Positions 1 through 10,788 of a DNA stretch of 64,000 bases are shown one piece after another. The DNA comes from Roseovarius sp. THAF9. Its GTDB lineage: Bacteria; Pseudomonadota; Alphaproteobacteria; Rhodobacterales; Rhodobacteraceae. Both the position numbers and the translations under genes were made by a program. The notes beneath the pieces were generated by a model, which was given only the letters and a program-made list of their open reading frames with translations, had not been told where the DNA came from and searched no databases. The DNA is taken from NCBI RefSeq assembly GCF_009363715.1, contig NZ_CP045404.1, positions 1,022,001 through 1,086,000 of the forward strand, in the 5' to 3' direction. How positions within the stretch are numbered: the first letter of the stretch is position 1; every line of letters begins with the position of its first letter.

Positions 1-1073
<1,073 letters not shown>

Positions 1074-1122
1074 GTCGGGAGCCTTGCCTGAACTTCGGTC
1101 TGTTGAGTGTCCAAGGGTAGAG

Positions 1123-1143
1123 GTCCCGGGTCAAGCCCGGGAC
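1123..1143. repeat. Short inverted repeat of the GTCCCGGGTCAAGCCCGGGAC type
   Basis: Perfect 8-bp inverted repeat with a 5-nt loop (TCAAG). The half TCAAGCCCGGGAC recurs at about 12076-12088, and a related CCCGGGAC lies at about 12127. I take it as a small dispersed palindromic intergenic repeat. Function unknown. Confidence 0.5.
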
Positions 1144-1149
1144 GGGGAT

Positions 1150-1178
1150 GGAAAAGAGGGCGGGGAGTAGCCCCGCCC
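1150..1178 (-). terminator. Terminator-like hairpin between glpV and glpK
   Basis: GGGCGGGG and CCCCGCCC form a perfect 8-bp stem around a 5-nt loop (1158-1178). On the minus strand it is followed by TCTTTTCC, so it looks like an intrinsic terminator or attenuator placed before glpK in the direction of transcription. Confidence 0.6.
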
Positions 1179-1196
1179 TACGGTTTTCGCATCGGT

Positions 1197-1216
1197 GGGC
1201 CGGGGTGTCCCGGCCC
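1197..1216 (-). terminator. Second hairpin directly downstream of glpV
   Basis: Perfect 8-bp stem (GGGCCGGG / CCCGGCCC) with a 4-nt loop, about 10 nt after the glpV stop. No clear U-tract follows. It may stabilise the 3' end of the glpV message or act together with the hairpin at 1158-1178. Confidence 0.45.
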
Positions 1217-1226
1217 AGGGCAGCCG

Positions 1227-2948
1227 TTACTGCCAGCTGGCGATCAGCTCGTCATAGGAGACGGTCTTGGGCTCTTCGTCCTCGTTCTCGAGCTTGGGAT
1301 AGGGCGCGCCTTCCTGGTCGTACCAGTATTGCGGGTCGCGTTCCTCGTTCATGACGGGGCCGAGATCGCCCTGCACGCCGGCACGTTCGAGACGTTCCAG
1401 CACGCGCTCCTGGTCCGCGCAGAGGGCATCGAGCGCCTCCTGCGGGGTCTTGGAGCCGGACATGGCGTCACCGATATTCTGCCACCACAGCTGGGCCAGT
1501 TTCGGATAGTCCGGCACGTTGGTGCCCGTCGGCGACCATGCCGTGCGGGCGGGCGAGCGGTAGAACTCGATCAGGCCGCCGAGTTTATCCGCGCGTTCTG
1601 TGAAATGGTCGCTGTCGATGGTGGACTCGCGGATGAACGTCAGGCCCACATCCGATTTCTTGAGGTCCACGGTTTTCGACGTAACGAACTGGGCGTAGAG
1701 CCATGCCGCCTTGGCGCGGTCGACGGGGGTCGACTGCATCAGCGTCCACGAGCCTGCGTCCTGGTAGCCGATCTTCTGGCCTTCTTTCCAGTAGACGCCG
1801 TGGGGCGAGGGGGCCATACGCCACTTGGGCGTGCCGTCCTCGTTCATCACCGGCAAGCCGGGCTCGACCGTGGCGGCGGTGAAGGCGGTGTACCAGAACA
1901 TCTGCTGCGCGACGTTGCCCTGCGCCGGGATCGGGCCCGCCTCGGAGAAGGTCATGCCAGCCGCCGCCGGAGGCGAGTATTTCTGGAGCCATTCGATCGC
2001 CTTGGTCACGGCATAGACGGCCGCGGGCGCGTTTGTGGCCCCGCCCCGATCGACGCAGGAGCCGACGGGCTGCGAGTTCTCGTTCACCCGGATGCCCCAT
2101 TCGTCGACCGGCAGGCCGTTTGGTTCGCCCACGTCGCCCATACCGGCCATGGACATCCACGCATCGGTGTAGCGCCAGCCAAGCGACGGGTCCTTCTTGC
2201 CGTAGTCCATGTTGCCGAAGACTTCGCCCTCGACACCGAGGTGGCTGAGGTCGCGGCCGGTGAAGAACTCGGCGATGTCCTCGTAGGCCGACCAGTTGAC
2301 CGGGACGCCAAGCTCGTAGCCGTATTCCTCCTGGAAGTCGGCCTTGTTCTTCTCGTCGTTGAACCAGTCGTAGCGGAACCAGTAGAGGTTCGCGAATTGC
2401 TGGTCGGGCAGTTGGTAGAGCTTGCCGTCGGGGCCGGTGGTGAAGGACGTGCCGATGAAGTCGTCGATATCGAGTGTCGGCAGGGTGACGTCCGCGCCTT
2501 CGCCATCCATCCAGTCGGTCAGGTTGCGCACCTGCTGATAGCGCCAGTGGGTGCCGATGAGGTCGCTGTCGTTTACATAGCCGTCATAGATGTTCTCGCC
2601 CGACTGCATCTGGGTTTGCAGTTTCTCGACCACGTCGCCTTCGCCGATGAGGTCATGGGTGACCTGGATGCCGGTGATGGCGCTGAAAGCGGGCGCAAGG
2701 ACCTGGCTTTCGTATTCGTGGGTGGCGATGGTTTCCGAGACGACCTTGATCTCCATCCCCTCGAAGGGCTGGGCCGCGTCGACGAACCACTGCATTTCGG
2801 CTTCCTGCTCTTCTTGAGAGAGCACGGAGAGGCCGGCGATTTCGTTCTCGAGGAACTCCATCGCTTCTTCCATGCCGGCCCAGGCGGCACTGCCCGTCAG
2901 GGCGAATGCCGCGGCCAGCGCGGTGGTTGATTTCAGGTTCAGGTTCAT
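1227..2948 (-). CDS. glpV: Glycerol ABC transporter, periplasmic substrate-binding protein
   Basis: 573-residue extracytoplasmic solute-binding protein, family 1 fold, delivering glycerol to the GlpPQ permease. The N-terminus is a Sec signal peptide (basic start, Ala/Leu core, cleavage near AAWA-G at about residue 24). The length, well above ordinary sugar-binding proteins, and the operon order match GlpV of the rhizobial glpDSTPQUV system, where GlpV is the glycerol binder. The ATG at 2948 begins the signal peptide and lies a few bases after a GGAGG-type site. Upstream neighbours are glpU and two extra secreted proteins. The assignment to glycerol rests on the adjacent glpD, glpK and glpR; family membership itself is clear. 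Confidence 0.9.
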   Translation of the reverse strand: MNLNLKSTTALAAAFALTGSAAWAGMEEAMEFLENEIAGLSVLSQEEQEAEMQWFVDAAQPFEGMEIKVVSETIATHEYESQVLAPAFSAITGIQVTHDLIGEGDVVEKLQTQMQSGENIYDGYVNDSDLIGTHWRYQQVRNLTDWMDGEGADVTLPTLDIDDFIGTSFTTGPDGKLYQLPDQQFANLYWFRYDWFNDEKNKADFQEEYGYELGVPVNWSAYEDIAEFFTGRDLSHLGVEGEVFGNMDYGKKDPSLGWRYTDAWMSMAGMGDVGEPNGLPVDEWGIRVNENSQPVGSCVDRGGATNAPAAVYAVTKAIEWLQKYSPPAAAGMTFSEAGPIPAQGNVAQQMFWYTAFTAATVEPGLPVMNEDGTPKWRMAPSPHGVYWKEGQKIGYQDAGSWTLMQSTPVDRAKAAWLYAQFVTSKTVDLKKSDVGLTFIRESTIDSDHFTERADKLGGLIEFYRSPARTAWSPTGTNVPDYPKLAQLWWQNIGDAMSGSKTPQEALDALCADQERVLERLERAGVQGDLGPVMNEERDPQYWYDQEGAPYPKLENEDEEPKTVSYDELIASWQ

Positions 2949-3029
2949 TTGGTTCCTCCCATTGGTCTTTCTGAACTTATGTGTTTGTGGCGGCCCGCGC
3001 GTGGCGGAACGCCGGGGGTTTGCGCGCGT

Positions 3030-3302
3030 CTATACCCAGCGGAAGACCGCCGCGGCATAGATCGCGCAGACGATCAGCGCGTAGAGCTGGTTGGTGCCCA
3101 CAAGGCCCAGCCACGCGAGATTGATGAAGGCGCTGCCCAGAAGCGTGATGAAGAGACGGTCGCCGCGCGTCGTCTCGATGCGCAGGATGCCGGTGCGGGG
3201 CGTCTCGGGGAATTTCAGCGCGAGGATCGTGAAGGTCACGAGGAGCAGCGCGATGACGCCGAAAAAGGCGGCGGTGGGCCATGTCCATGCCATCCATGCC
3301 AT
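3030..3302 (-). CDS. glpU: Small inner-membrane protein of the glycerol transporter operon (DUF2160-like)
   Basis: 90-residue protein with three hydrophobic segments (about residues 7-28, 50-70 and 72-88) and a short charged linker around ETPRTGILRIETTRGDR. It matches the small DUF2160-type membrane protein encoded between the permeases and the binding protein in rhizobial and roseobacter glycerol operons (glpU). Its role is not established; an accessory subunit of the GlpPQST importer is plausible. It starts 2 nt after the upstream gene ends, so it is almost certainly co-translated with the operon. Symbol assigned by position and topology. Confidence 0.75.
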   Translation of the reverse strand: MAWMAWTWPTAAFFGVIALLLVTFTILALKFPETPRTGILRIETTRGDRLFITLLGSAFINLAWLGLVGTNQLYALIVCAIYAAAVFRWV

Positions 3303-3304
3303 GT

Positions 3305-3643
3305 TCAGTTACCTCCGTTCGAAAAGTCGATGCAGCTGCAGGCCAATTCATCCAGTGCCGCGTTCTGGCAGGTGAGTTCGACCTTCGCGAGCAGCCAGTT
3401 TCCGGTGGGCAGGTTGACGTTTATGCCGTTGTTCTGCCAGCACCATTTGCCTTCGCCATGCGCGGCGTGAAACGCGTCGCAGGACTTGCCGAGGTAGACC
3501 GGCGCACCTGCGAACGTGCCGCGGGCGGCCGTGATGACATAGCCATTTGCGTTGCAGTCCTGGGCATAGTCCTGCGCCGAAGCCGGAAGGGCTAGCAATA
3601 GGGTCACCGCGAGGGCCGCGTATGTCAGTTTGCGCGGGGTCAC
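3305..3643 (-). CDS. Small secreted cysteine-rich protein of unknown function
   Basis: 112 residues if started at the GTG at 3643, whose GTGA overlaps the stop of the upstream SH3-domain gene. This start puts a clear Sec signal peptide at the N-terminus (Leu/Ala core, cleavage near ASA-Q). The mature part of about 90 residues has six cysteines (in contexts such as QDCNANG, KSCDAFH, KWCWQNN, ELTCQN, ACSC), suggesting up to three disulfides in the periplasm. I do not recognise the family. It lies inside the glp operon between glpQ and glpU with coupled translation, so it is expected to be induced with glycerol uptake. Longer upstream starts would overlap the neighbour further and lose the signal peptide. 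Confidence 0.7.
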   Translation of the reverse strand: MTPRKLTYAALAVTLLLALPASAQDYAQDCNANGYVITAARGTFAGAPVYLGKSCDAFHAAHGEGKWCWQNNGINVNLPTGNWLLAKVELTCQNAALDELACSCIDFSNGGN

Positions 3644-3966
3644 GGGTAGAACTCGCACCAGGCGTTGTAGATCCAGCCGCGGAACTTCGCCTCTTTGCCG
3701 TTCAGGGCGCCGTTCTCGACGTAAAGCCATTTGCCCTGACCGCCGTAGATATAGGCGGCGTCGCCGTTATGCAGGCTGCCGATCTGCTGGTACTTGGTGC
3801 CGGGGCCAGTGCGCAGAGCCAAGAAGCCGTCTCCATTGGGGTCCAGCCCTTTGACGAGACAGCCGCTGTCGGTCGGGCCGCGATTGTCCGGCACGACGAT
3901 GTTTTGCGCAGATGCCGTGGACGCGTGCGCGCCCAGAATGGCCAGCGATATCAATGTTTTCTTCAT
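3640..3966 (-). CDS. Secreted bacterial SH3-domain protein
   Basis: 108 residues starting at MKKTLISL with a signal peptide cleaved near ASA-Q (about residue 21). The mature region is one SH3b-type domain: the LRTGPGTKYQQIGSLHNGD stretch is the typical SH3b core, followed by a GKWLYVE strand and the GWIYNAWC ending. Such domains bind peptidoglycan or other cell-wall ligands in the periplasm. The start codon shares one base with the glpQ stop (TGATG) and the end overlaps the next gene by 4 nt, so it is built into the glp operon. Its relation to glycerol uptake is unknown. Confidence 0.8.
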   Translation of the reverse strand: MKKTLISLAILGAHASTASAQNIVVPDNRGPTDSGCLVKGLDPNGDGFLALRTGPGTKYQQIGSLHNGDAAYIYGGQGKWLYVENGALNGKEAKFRGWIYNAWCEFYP

Positions 3967-4838
3967 CAAACTCTCCCTAGAGCAAAGCCTTTGGCGATAT
4001 AGTTGCGGACAAAATAGATCACGAGCGCGCCGGGCACGATGGTCAGCACGCCGGCGGCGGCGAGCACGCCCCAGTCGATGCCCGCGGCCCCTTGGGTGCG
4101 GGTCATGATGGCGGCGATGGGCTTGGCGTCGACGGTCGTCAGCGTGCGGCTGAGCAGCAGTTCGACCCACGAAAACATGAAACAGAAGAAGGCTGCGACG
4201 CCGATGCCGGATGCGATGAGTGGCATGAAGATCTTCACGAAGAAGCGGGGGAAGGAATAGCCGTCGATGTACGCCGTCTCATCGATTTCCTTGGGCACGC
4301 CGCGCATGAAGCCTTCGAGGATCCAGACGGCGAGCGGCACGTTGAAAAGGCAATGCGCCAGCGCCACGGCGATGTGGGTGTCGAAGAGGCCCACGGAGCT
4401 GTAGAGCTGAAAGAAGGGCAGGGCGAAGACCGCCGGGGGCGCCATGCGGTTGGTCAGGAGCCAGAAGAAGAGGTGCTTGTCGCCGAGGAAAGTGTAGCGC
4501 GAAAAGGCGTAGGCGGCGGGCAGGGCCACGGCGAGCGAGATGACGGTGTTCATCACCACGTAGATCAGCGAGTTGATATAGCCCGAGTACCACGCCGGAT
4601 CGGTCAAGATGGTGGCGTAGTTTTCCAGCGTCAGGTCGTTGGGCCAGAGTGTGAAGCTGTTGAGGATCTCGGTGTTGGTCTTCAGGCTCATGTTCAGCAG
4701 CCAGTAGATCGGCAGGAGCAGGAAGATCAGGTAAAGGCCCATGACGATGGCGCGGGTGTTGATGCCCGCTCGGGCGCGACGGTTCTTGCCGCTGGGGGCG
4801 AGCTTGCCGGGGAGTTGGTCTGTGGTGGCGTCGGTCAT
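3966..4838 (-). CDS. glpQ: Glycerol ABC transporter permease
   Basis: 290-residue inner-membrane permease of the MalG type with about six transmembrane helices. The cytoplasmic EAA-type coupling loop is visible as GVPKEIDETAYIDGYSFPRF at about residues 185-204 and contacts the GlpS/GlpT ATPases. Helix 1 follows a basic N-terminus (KNRRARAG). It is the second permease after glpP with a gap of only 4 nt. The order glpS-T-P-Q and the adjacent glycerol genes support glycerol as substrate, as in rhizobia. Confidence 0.9.
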   Translation of the reverse strand: MTDATTDQLPGKLAPSGKNRRARAGINTRAIVMGLYLIFLLLPIYWLLNMSLKTNTEILNSFTLWPNDLTLENYATILTDPAWYSGYINSLIYVVMNTVISLAVALPAAYAFSRYTFLGDKHLFFWLLTNRMAPPAVFALPFFQLYSSVGLFDTHIAVALAHCLFNVPLAVWILEGFMRGVPKEIDETAYIDGYSFPRFFVKIFMPLIASGIGVAAFFCFMFSWVELLLSRTLTTVDAKPIAAIMTRTQGAAGIDWGVLAAAGVLTIVPGALVIYFVRNYIAKGFALGRV

Positions 4839-4842
4839 CGGC

Positions 4843-5711
<869 letters not shown>

Positions 5712-5712
<1 letters not shown>

Positions 5713-6794
5713 CAGGCGGCTCTCCGTTCGGGCGTCACGCGCCAGTCGTTGGCGTAGACGTTGACATGGGCGGGGTCGAACGCGACGCGGGTGGCGTCGG
5801 CGCGTACTTCCTCGGCCTCGTCGGCGATGATGTTGATGGGCGTGCCGAAACAGTCGGCGCGGATGATCTTGTGGCGGCCCACATCCTCGACCCGCCGGAC
5901 ATTGACCGGCAGGCCCTCGCTGTCGGAGAGGCGGGCAAATTCGGGGCGCACGCCGATTTCGACACGGCCATCGAGGGGGGCGTAGGAATTGGCCAGCGAC
6001 AGTTCGGCGCCGTTGATATAGGCTTGGTTTCCCTCGACCCTCGCGGGGATCACGTTCATGCCGGGCGAGCCGATGAAGTAACCGACGAAGGTATGCTCGG
6101 GTGTCTCGAACAGATCCTCGGGCGTGCCGATCTGGACCACGCGGCCGTCATGCATGACCACGACCTTGTCGGCGAAGGTCAGCGCCTCGGTCTGGTCGTG
6201 CGTGACGTAGATCATGGTGTGGCCGAACTGTTGATGCAGTTGCTTCAGTTGCGTGCGCAGCTCCCATTTCATGTGCGGGTCGATGACGGTGAGTGGCTCG
6301 TCGAACAGCAGCGCGTTGACGTCCTCGCGCACCATGCCGCGGCCCAAGCTGATCTTCTGCTTGGCGTCTGCCGTCAGCCCGCGCGCCTTGCGGTTCAGCG
6401 TGTCCTCGAGCCCGATCATGGTGGCGATGTCCTGCACGCGCTGGGCGACATACGCCTTGTCGGCGCCGCGGTTCTTGAGCGGGAAGGCGAGGTTTTCGCG
6501 CACGGTCATGGTGTCGTAGACGACCGGGAACTGGAAGACCTGCGCGATGTTGCGCTCGGTCGTGGGGGCGTGCGTGACGTCGACGTCGTTGAACAGGATG
6601 CGGCCCCGGCTGGGCTGCAAAAGCCCCGAGATGATGTTCAGGAGCGTGGTCTTGCCGCAGCCGGACGCGCCCAGAAGGGCATAGGCCTCGCCGTCGGTCC
6701 AGTCGTGGTTGAGCTCCTTGAGGGCGAAATCATCCTCGGAAGTCGGGTTGGGCAGATAGCTGTGCGCCAGGTTGTCGAGCGTGATCTTTGCCAT
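5712..6794 (-). CDS. glpT: Glycerol ABC transporter ATPase with intact Walker/H-loop but degenerate signature
   Basis: 360-residue MalK-type ATPase with a C-terminal TOBE-like region. Walker A GASGCGKTT, Walker B ALLFDEP and the switch histidine in YVTHDQTEA are intact. The LSGGQ signature is missing: the equivalent position reads LTADAKQKISLGRG. The ATG at 6794 (MAKITLDNLAHSY) is chosen because it opens the nucleotide-binding domain; a longer frame would overlap glpS and add an Arg/Pro-rich stretch with no domain. Together with GlpS it should form an asymmetric heterodimer powering GlpPQ. Confidence 0.88.
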
Positions 6795-6807
6795 TCCTGT
6801 CAGCCCC

Positions 6808-7896
<1,089 letters not shown>

Positions 7897-7907
7897 GCGT
7901 TACGTCC

Positions 7908-9509
7908 TTATTCTGCCGCGGCGGCGATCACGGTGTCGCCGTCGGGGTTGGCCTGCATCCAGTTCTGCAAGTCATTGATTTCACTGTCTGTCATGCGCAG
8001 GCCCAGCTTGCTGCGGCGCCAGGCGATATCCTCCGCGCTGCGGGCGAACTCGTGGGTTGTAAGCCACCGGACCTCGCGTTCGGTCAGGGTTGCGCCGAAG
8101 TTGCGGCCGAGGTCGGCAGCGGCCTTCGCGTCGCCAAGAAGGGTGCGGGCCTCGGTGCCGTAAGCGCGGAGCAGGCGGTAGGCCCAGGATTCGGTCAAGA
8201 AGGGGTAGTCGGATTGCAGGTCGTCCGCCATGCGGTCGCGGTTCTCCACGGCGAAATCGCCGCCGGGCAGGGCGGCGTCGGCGGTCCAGTCGCCTTTGGC
8301 GTTCGGGAAATGGGCGGCGAGCTTGCCCACGGCGGCCTGCGCGAGGCGGCGGTAGGTGGTGATCTTGCCGCCGAAGATGTTGAGGAGCGGCGGGCCGTCC
8401 GTGTCTAGCTTGAGCACGTAGTCGCGGGTGGCCGCCGTGGCCGATTTGGCGCCGTCGTCATAGAGCGGGCGGACGCCGGAATAGGTCCAGACAATGTCGA
8501 CGCGGGTGACGGGCGTTTCGAAATACTCCGAGGCGAAATTGCACAGATACTCTTGCTCGGCGGGGGTGCAGACGGGTTTCGTGCCGGGGTCCGGGTGGTC
8601 CGCATCGGTGGTGCCGATCAGGGTGAAATCCTGTTCGTAAGGGATGGCGAAGATGATGCGGCCATCGGTGCCCTGAAAGAAGTAGCATTTGGGGTGATCG
8701 AAAAGCTTGCGCGTCACGATGTGGCTGCCGCGCACGAGACGGACGCCCTCGCGGCTGTCGATATGGGTGACGTCCTGCAGGATGTCGCCAACCCATGGGC
8801 CGCCCGCGTTTACGAGCGCGCGGGCGCGGCGGGTCAGCAGATCGCCGGTGGCGGTGTCTTCGAGGTCGATCTCCCACAGATCGCCCACACGGCGGGCGGC
8901 GGTGACACGGGTGCGGGTGAGGATCTCGGCGCCGCGATCGGCGGCGTCCCGGGCGTTGAGCGAAACGAGCCGGGCATCCTCCACCCAACAGTCGGAATAC
9001 TCGAACGCCTGTTTGAAATGAGATTTCAGCGGGGCACCTTCGGGCGTGCCGTCGAGCGAGAGTGAACGGGCGCGGGGCAGGATCTTGCGGCCCCCGAGGC
9101 TGTCGTAGAGAAAAAGGCCGAGGCGGATGAGCCAAGCGGGGCGGCGGCCGCGCATCCATGGCATGATCCGTTCCAAGAGGCGCGAGGTGGGGGTGCCGCC
9201 CTCGAAGCGCATGTCGCGGTGATAGGGCAGCACGAAGCGCATCGGCCAGCTGATATGCGGCATGTTGCGCAGGAGAACCTCGCGTTCGATCAGAGCCTCG
9301 CGGACGAGGCGGAACTCGAAATATTCAAGGTAGCGAAGGCCGCCGTGGAAAAGCTTGGTCGAGGCCGAGGAGGTGGCCGAGGCAAGGTCGTTCATTTCGG
9401 CCAGCGTAACCGACAGGCCGCGGCCGGCGGCGTCCCGGGCGATGCCACAGCCGTTGATTCCGCCGCCAATGACGAAAATATCGCTTATATTTTCGTGACT
9501 TGGGTGCAT
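7908..9509 (-). CDS. glpD: Aerobic glycerol-3-phosphate dehydrogenase
   Basis: 533-residue FAD enzyme that oxidises glycerol 3-phosphate to dihydroxyacetone phosphate at the inner membrane, passing electrons to quinone. The FAD dinucleotide motif GGGINGCGIARDAAGRG is at about residues 15-31, followed by LASATSSASTKLFHGGLRYLEY typical of GlpD; the C-terminal domain carries LTEREVRWLTTHEFARSAEDI. The ATG at 9509 (MHPSHENIS) lies just after GGGGGAGG on the minus strand; the extension to 9557 adds no conserved sequence. It is the first gene of the glp operon. A perfect 25-bp operator-like palindrome lies inside its first 13 codons. Confidence 0.95.
   Translation of the reverse strand: MHPSHENISDIFVIGGGINGCGIARDAAGRGLSVTLAEMNDLASATSSASTKLFHGGLRYLEYFEFRLVREALIEREVLLRNMPHISWPMRFVLPYHRDMRFEGGTPTSRLLERIMPWMRGRRPAWLIRLGLFLYDSLGGRKILPRARSLSLDGTPEGAPLKSHFKQAFEYSDCWVEDARLVSLNARDAADRGAEILTRTRVTAARRVGDLWEIDLEDTATGDLLTRRARALVNAGGPWVGDILQDVTHIDSREGVRLVRGSHIVTRKLFDHPKCYFFQGTDGRIIFAIPYEQDFTLIGTTDADHPDPGTKPVCTPAEQEYLCNFASEYFETPVTRVDIVWTYSGVRPLYDDGAKSATAATRDYVLKLDTDGPPLLNIFGGKITTYRRLAQAAVGKLAAHFPNAKGDWTADAALPGGDFAVENRDRMADDLQSDYPFLTESWAYRLLRAYGTEARTLLGDAKAAADLGRNFGATLTEREVRWLTTHEFARSAEDIAWRRSKLGLRMTDSEINDLQNWMQANPDGDTVIAAAAE
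9472..9496. promoter_or_regulatory. Perfect 10-5-10 palindrome, candidate GlpR operator inside glpD
   Basis: ACGAAAATAT and its exact reverse complement are separated by 5 nt. It lies within codons 5-13 of glpD. The half-site ACGAAAA / TTTTCGT recurs in the glpD-glpR intergenic region at about 9585-9605 and 9728-9736, which suggests a shared regulator, most simply the divergently encoded GlpR. Binding here would block elongation rather than initiation. Confidence 0.5.
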
Positions 9510-9757
9510 CCATCCTCCCCCAGATGCCGCCGGAAACCGTGCCCGGTAAATGAGCACGTTAAGGTTGATGGAGTCAAATGCTTCTTTCGTTTTTGTTCGT
9601 TTTTAGGAGAGTCATTTAAAAACAAAGGTATGCAAGCTTTTTGTGCAGTGCTGACTGGTCTTTCTGCGGCTGCGAAAGGCGGTCTGGCCCCGGATTTTCC
9701 TTTGACATACGCGGATTTTCCGCGAAAACGAAAATACCGAAACCGACGCCAAGGTGC
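9510..9757. promoter_or_regulatory. Divergent glpD / glpR regulatory region
   Basis: 248-bp region without a gene. It holds TTTCGTTTTTGTTCGTTTTT at 9585-9604 (two TTCGTTTTT half-sites in direct repeat), a TTGACA hexamer at 9702-9707, a perfect CGCGGA-TTT-TCCGCG inverted repeat at 9710-9724, and AACGAAAATACCGAAA just before the glpR start. The phased TTCGT/ACGAA elements are candidate GlpR operators controlling both directions. I could not place a convincing -10 box. Confidence 0.5.
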
Positions 9758-10519
9758 ATGTCACAAACTTTTCGCCATCCCGAGATCCTCGAGATCGCCC
9801 GCACCGAGGGCAAGGTCACGGTCGAGGACCTGGCCGTTCGCTTTGGCGTGACGGTGCAGACGATCCGGCGCGACCTGACGGACCTGGCAGAGGCGGGACG
9901 GCTGGAGCGGGTGCATGGCGGCGCGGTGATGCCGTCGGGCGTTTCCAATATCGGTTACGAGGAGCGGCGCGACCTGAACGAGGCGGCCAAGCAGGCGATT
10001 GCGCAGGTCTGCGCGCAGGAGATCCCGGACGGGGCGTCGGTGTTTCTGAACATCGGGACGTCGACCGAGGCGGTGGCGCGGGCGCTGCTGGCCCATCGCG
10101 ACTTGATGGTCATCACGAATAACATGAATGTTGCCAATATCTTGGTGGCCAATGCGGAATGCGAGATCGTGGTAGCGGGGGGCGTCTTGCGCCGCTCGGA
10201 CGGGGGGCTGATCGGCAACCTGACGACACGGGCGATCGAGCAGTTCAAGTTCGACTACGCCGTGATTGGCTGCTCGGCGTTGGATGACGAGGGCGACCTT
10301 CTGGATTTCGACGTGCAGGAGGTGCATGTCAGCCAGTCGATCATCGCGCGGGCGCGGCGGACCTACCTTGTGGCGGACCATTCCAAGTTTCACCGCACGG
10401 CCCCGGCGCGGATCGCGTCGTTGGGCGAGGTCGACATGTTCTTTACCGACCGGCCGGTGCCCGCGCCGGTGGCAGAGCGGCTGAAGGACTGGGATACGGT
10501 CTGTCGTGTCTGCCGTTGA
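9758..10519 (+). CDS. glpR: DeoR-family repressor of the glycerol regulon
   Basis: 253 residues. The N-terminal DeoR helix-turn-helix spans about residues 6-57 (EGKVTVEDLAVRFGVTVQTI, RRDLTDLAEAGRLERVHGG). The C-terminal DeoR sensor domain carries IGTSTEAVARAL (sugar-phosphate loop), ITNNMNVA and a late VADHSKFHR segment. GlpR proteins of this type are relieved by glycerol 3-phosphate. The ATG at 9758 (MSQTFRHPEIL) is preferred because the upstream extension to 9641 crosses the putative operators and has no domain. It is divergent from glpD, as expected for an autoregulated local repressor. Confidence 0.9.
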   Translation: MSQTFRHPEILEIARTEGKVTVEDLAVRFGVTVQTIRRDLTDLAEAGRLERVHGGAVMPSGVSNIGYEERRDLNEAAKQAIAQVCAQEIPDGASVFLNIGTSTEAVARALLAHRDLMVITNNMNVANILVANAECEIVVAGGVLRRSDGGLIGNLTTRAIEQFKFDYAVIGCSALDDEGDLLDFDVQEVHVSQSIIARARRTYLVADHSKFHRTAPARIASLGEVDMFFTDRPVPAPVAERLKDWDTVCRVCR

Positions 10520-10561
10520 GGCGTTTTCGGTTCGGGTTCGTTTTATGGATTGCGGGGCGGC

Positions 10562-10577
10562 GTGGGTTTTCACCCAC
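10562..10577. repeat. Small palindrome GTGGGT-TTTC-ACCCAC
   Basis: Perfect 6-bp stem with a 4-nt loop 43 bp downstream of glpR, embedded in GGCGTGGGTTTTCACCCACC followed by CTACGC. The shape resembles the short intergenic palindromes scattered in Rhodobacterales genomes and has no U-tract. The rest of 10520-10788 holds no gene that I can support. Confidence 0.4.
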
Positions 10578-10788
10578 CCTACGCAATACGGCAGGGTCTG
10601 TTGCATCAGGCGAAACTGAGCGCCGCATCCATTTTGCCCTGGAAGATGCGCGAATTGCCGCCTGCGCCGCAGCGTGAAGAGCTTGCCTTGGACCCGACGG
10701 GCGGCGAAAACTTGCCTGAGAGTTAATATCCGCAGCCCGTTTAAACTGTGACATTGACGGTGCTATTCACCGGCCTGAAACAAATGCC

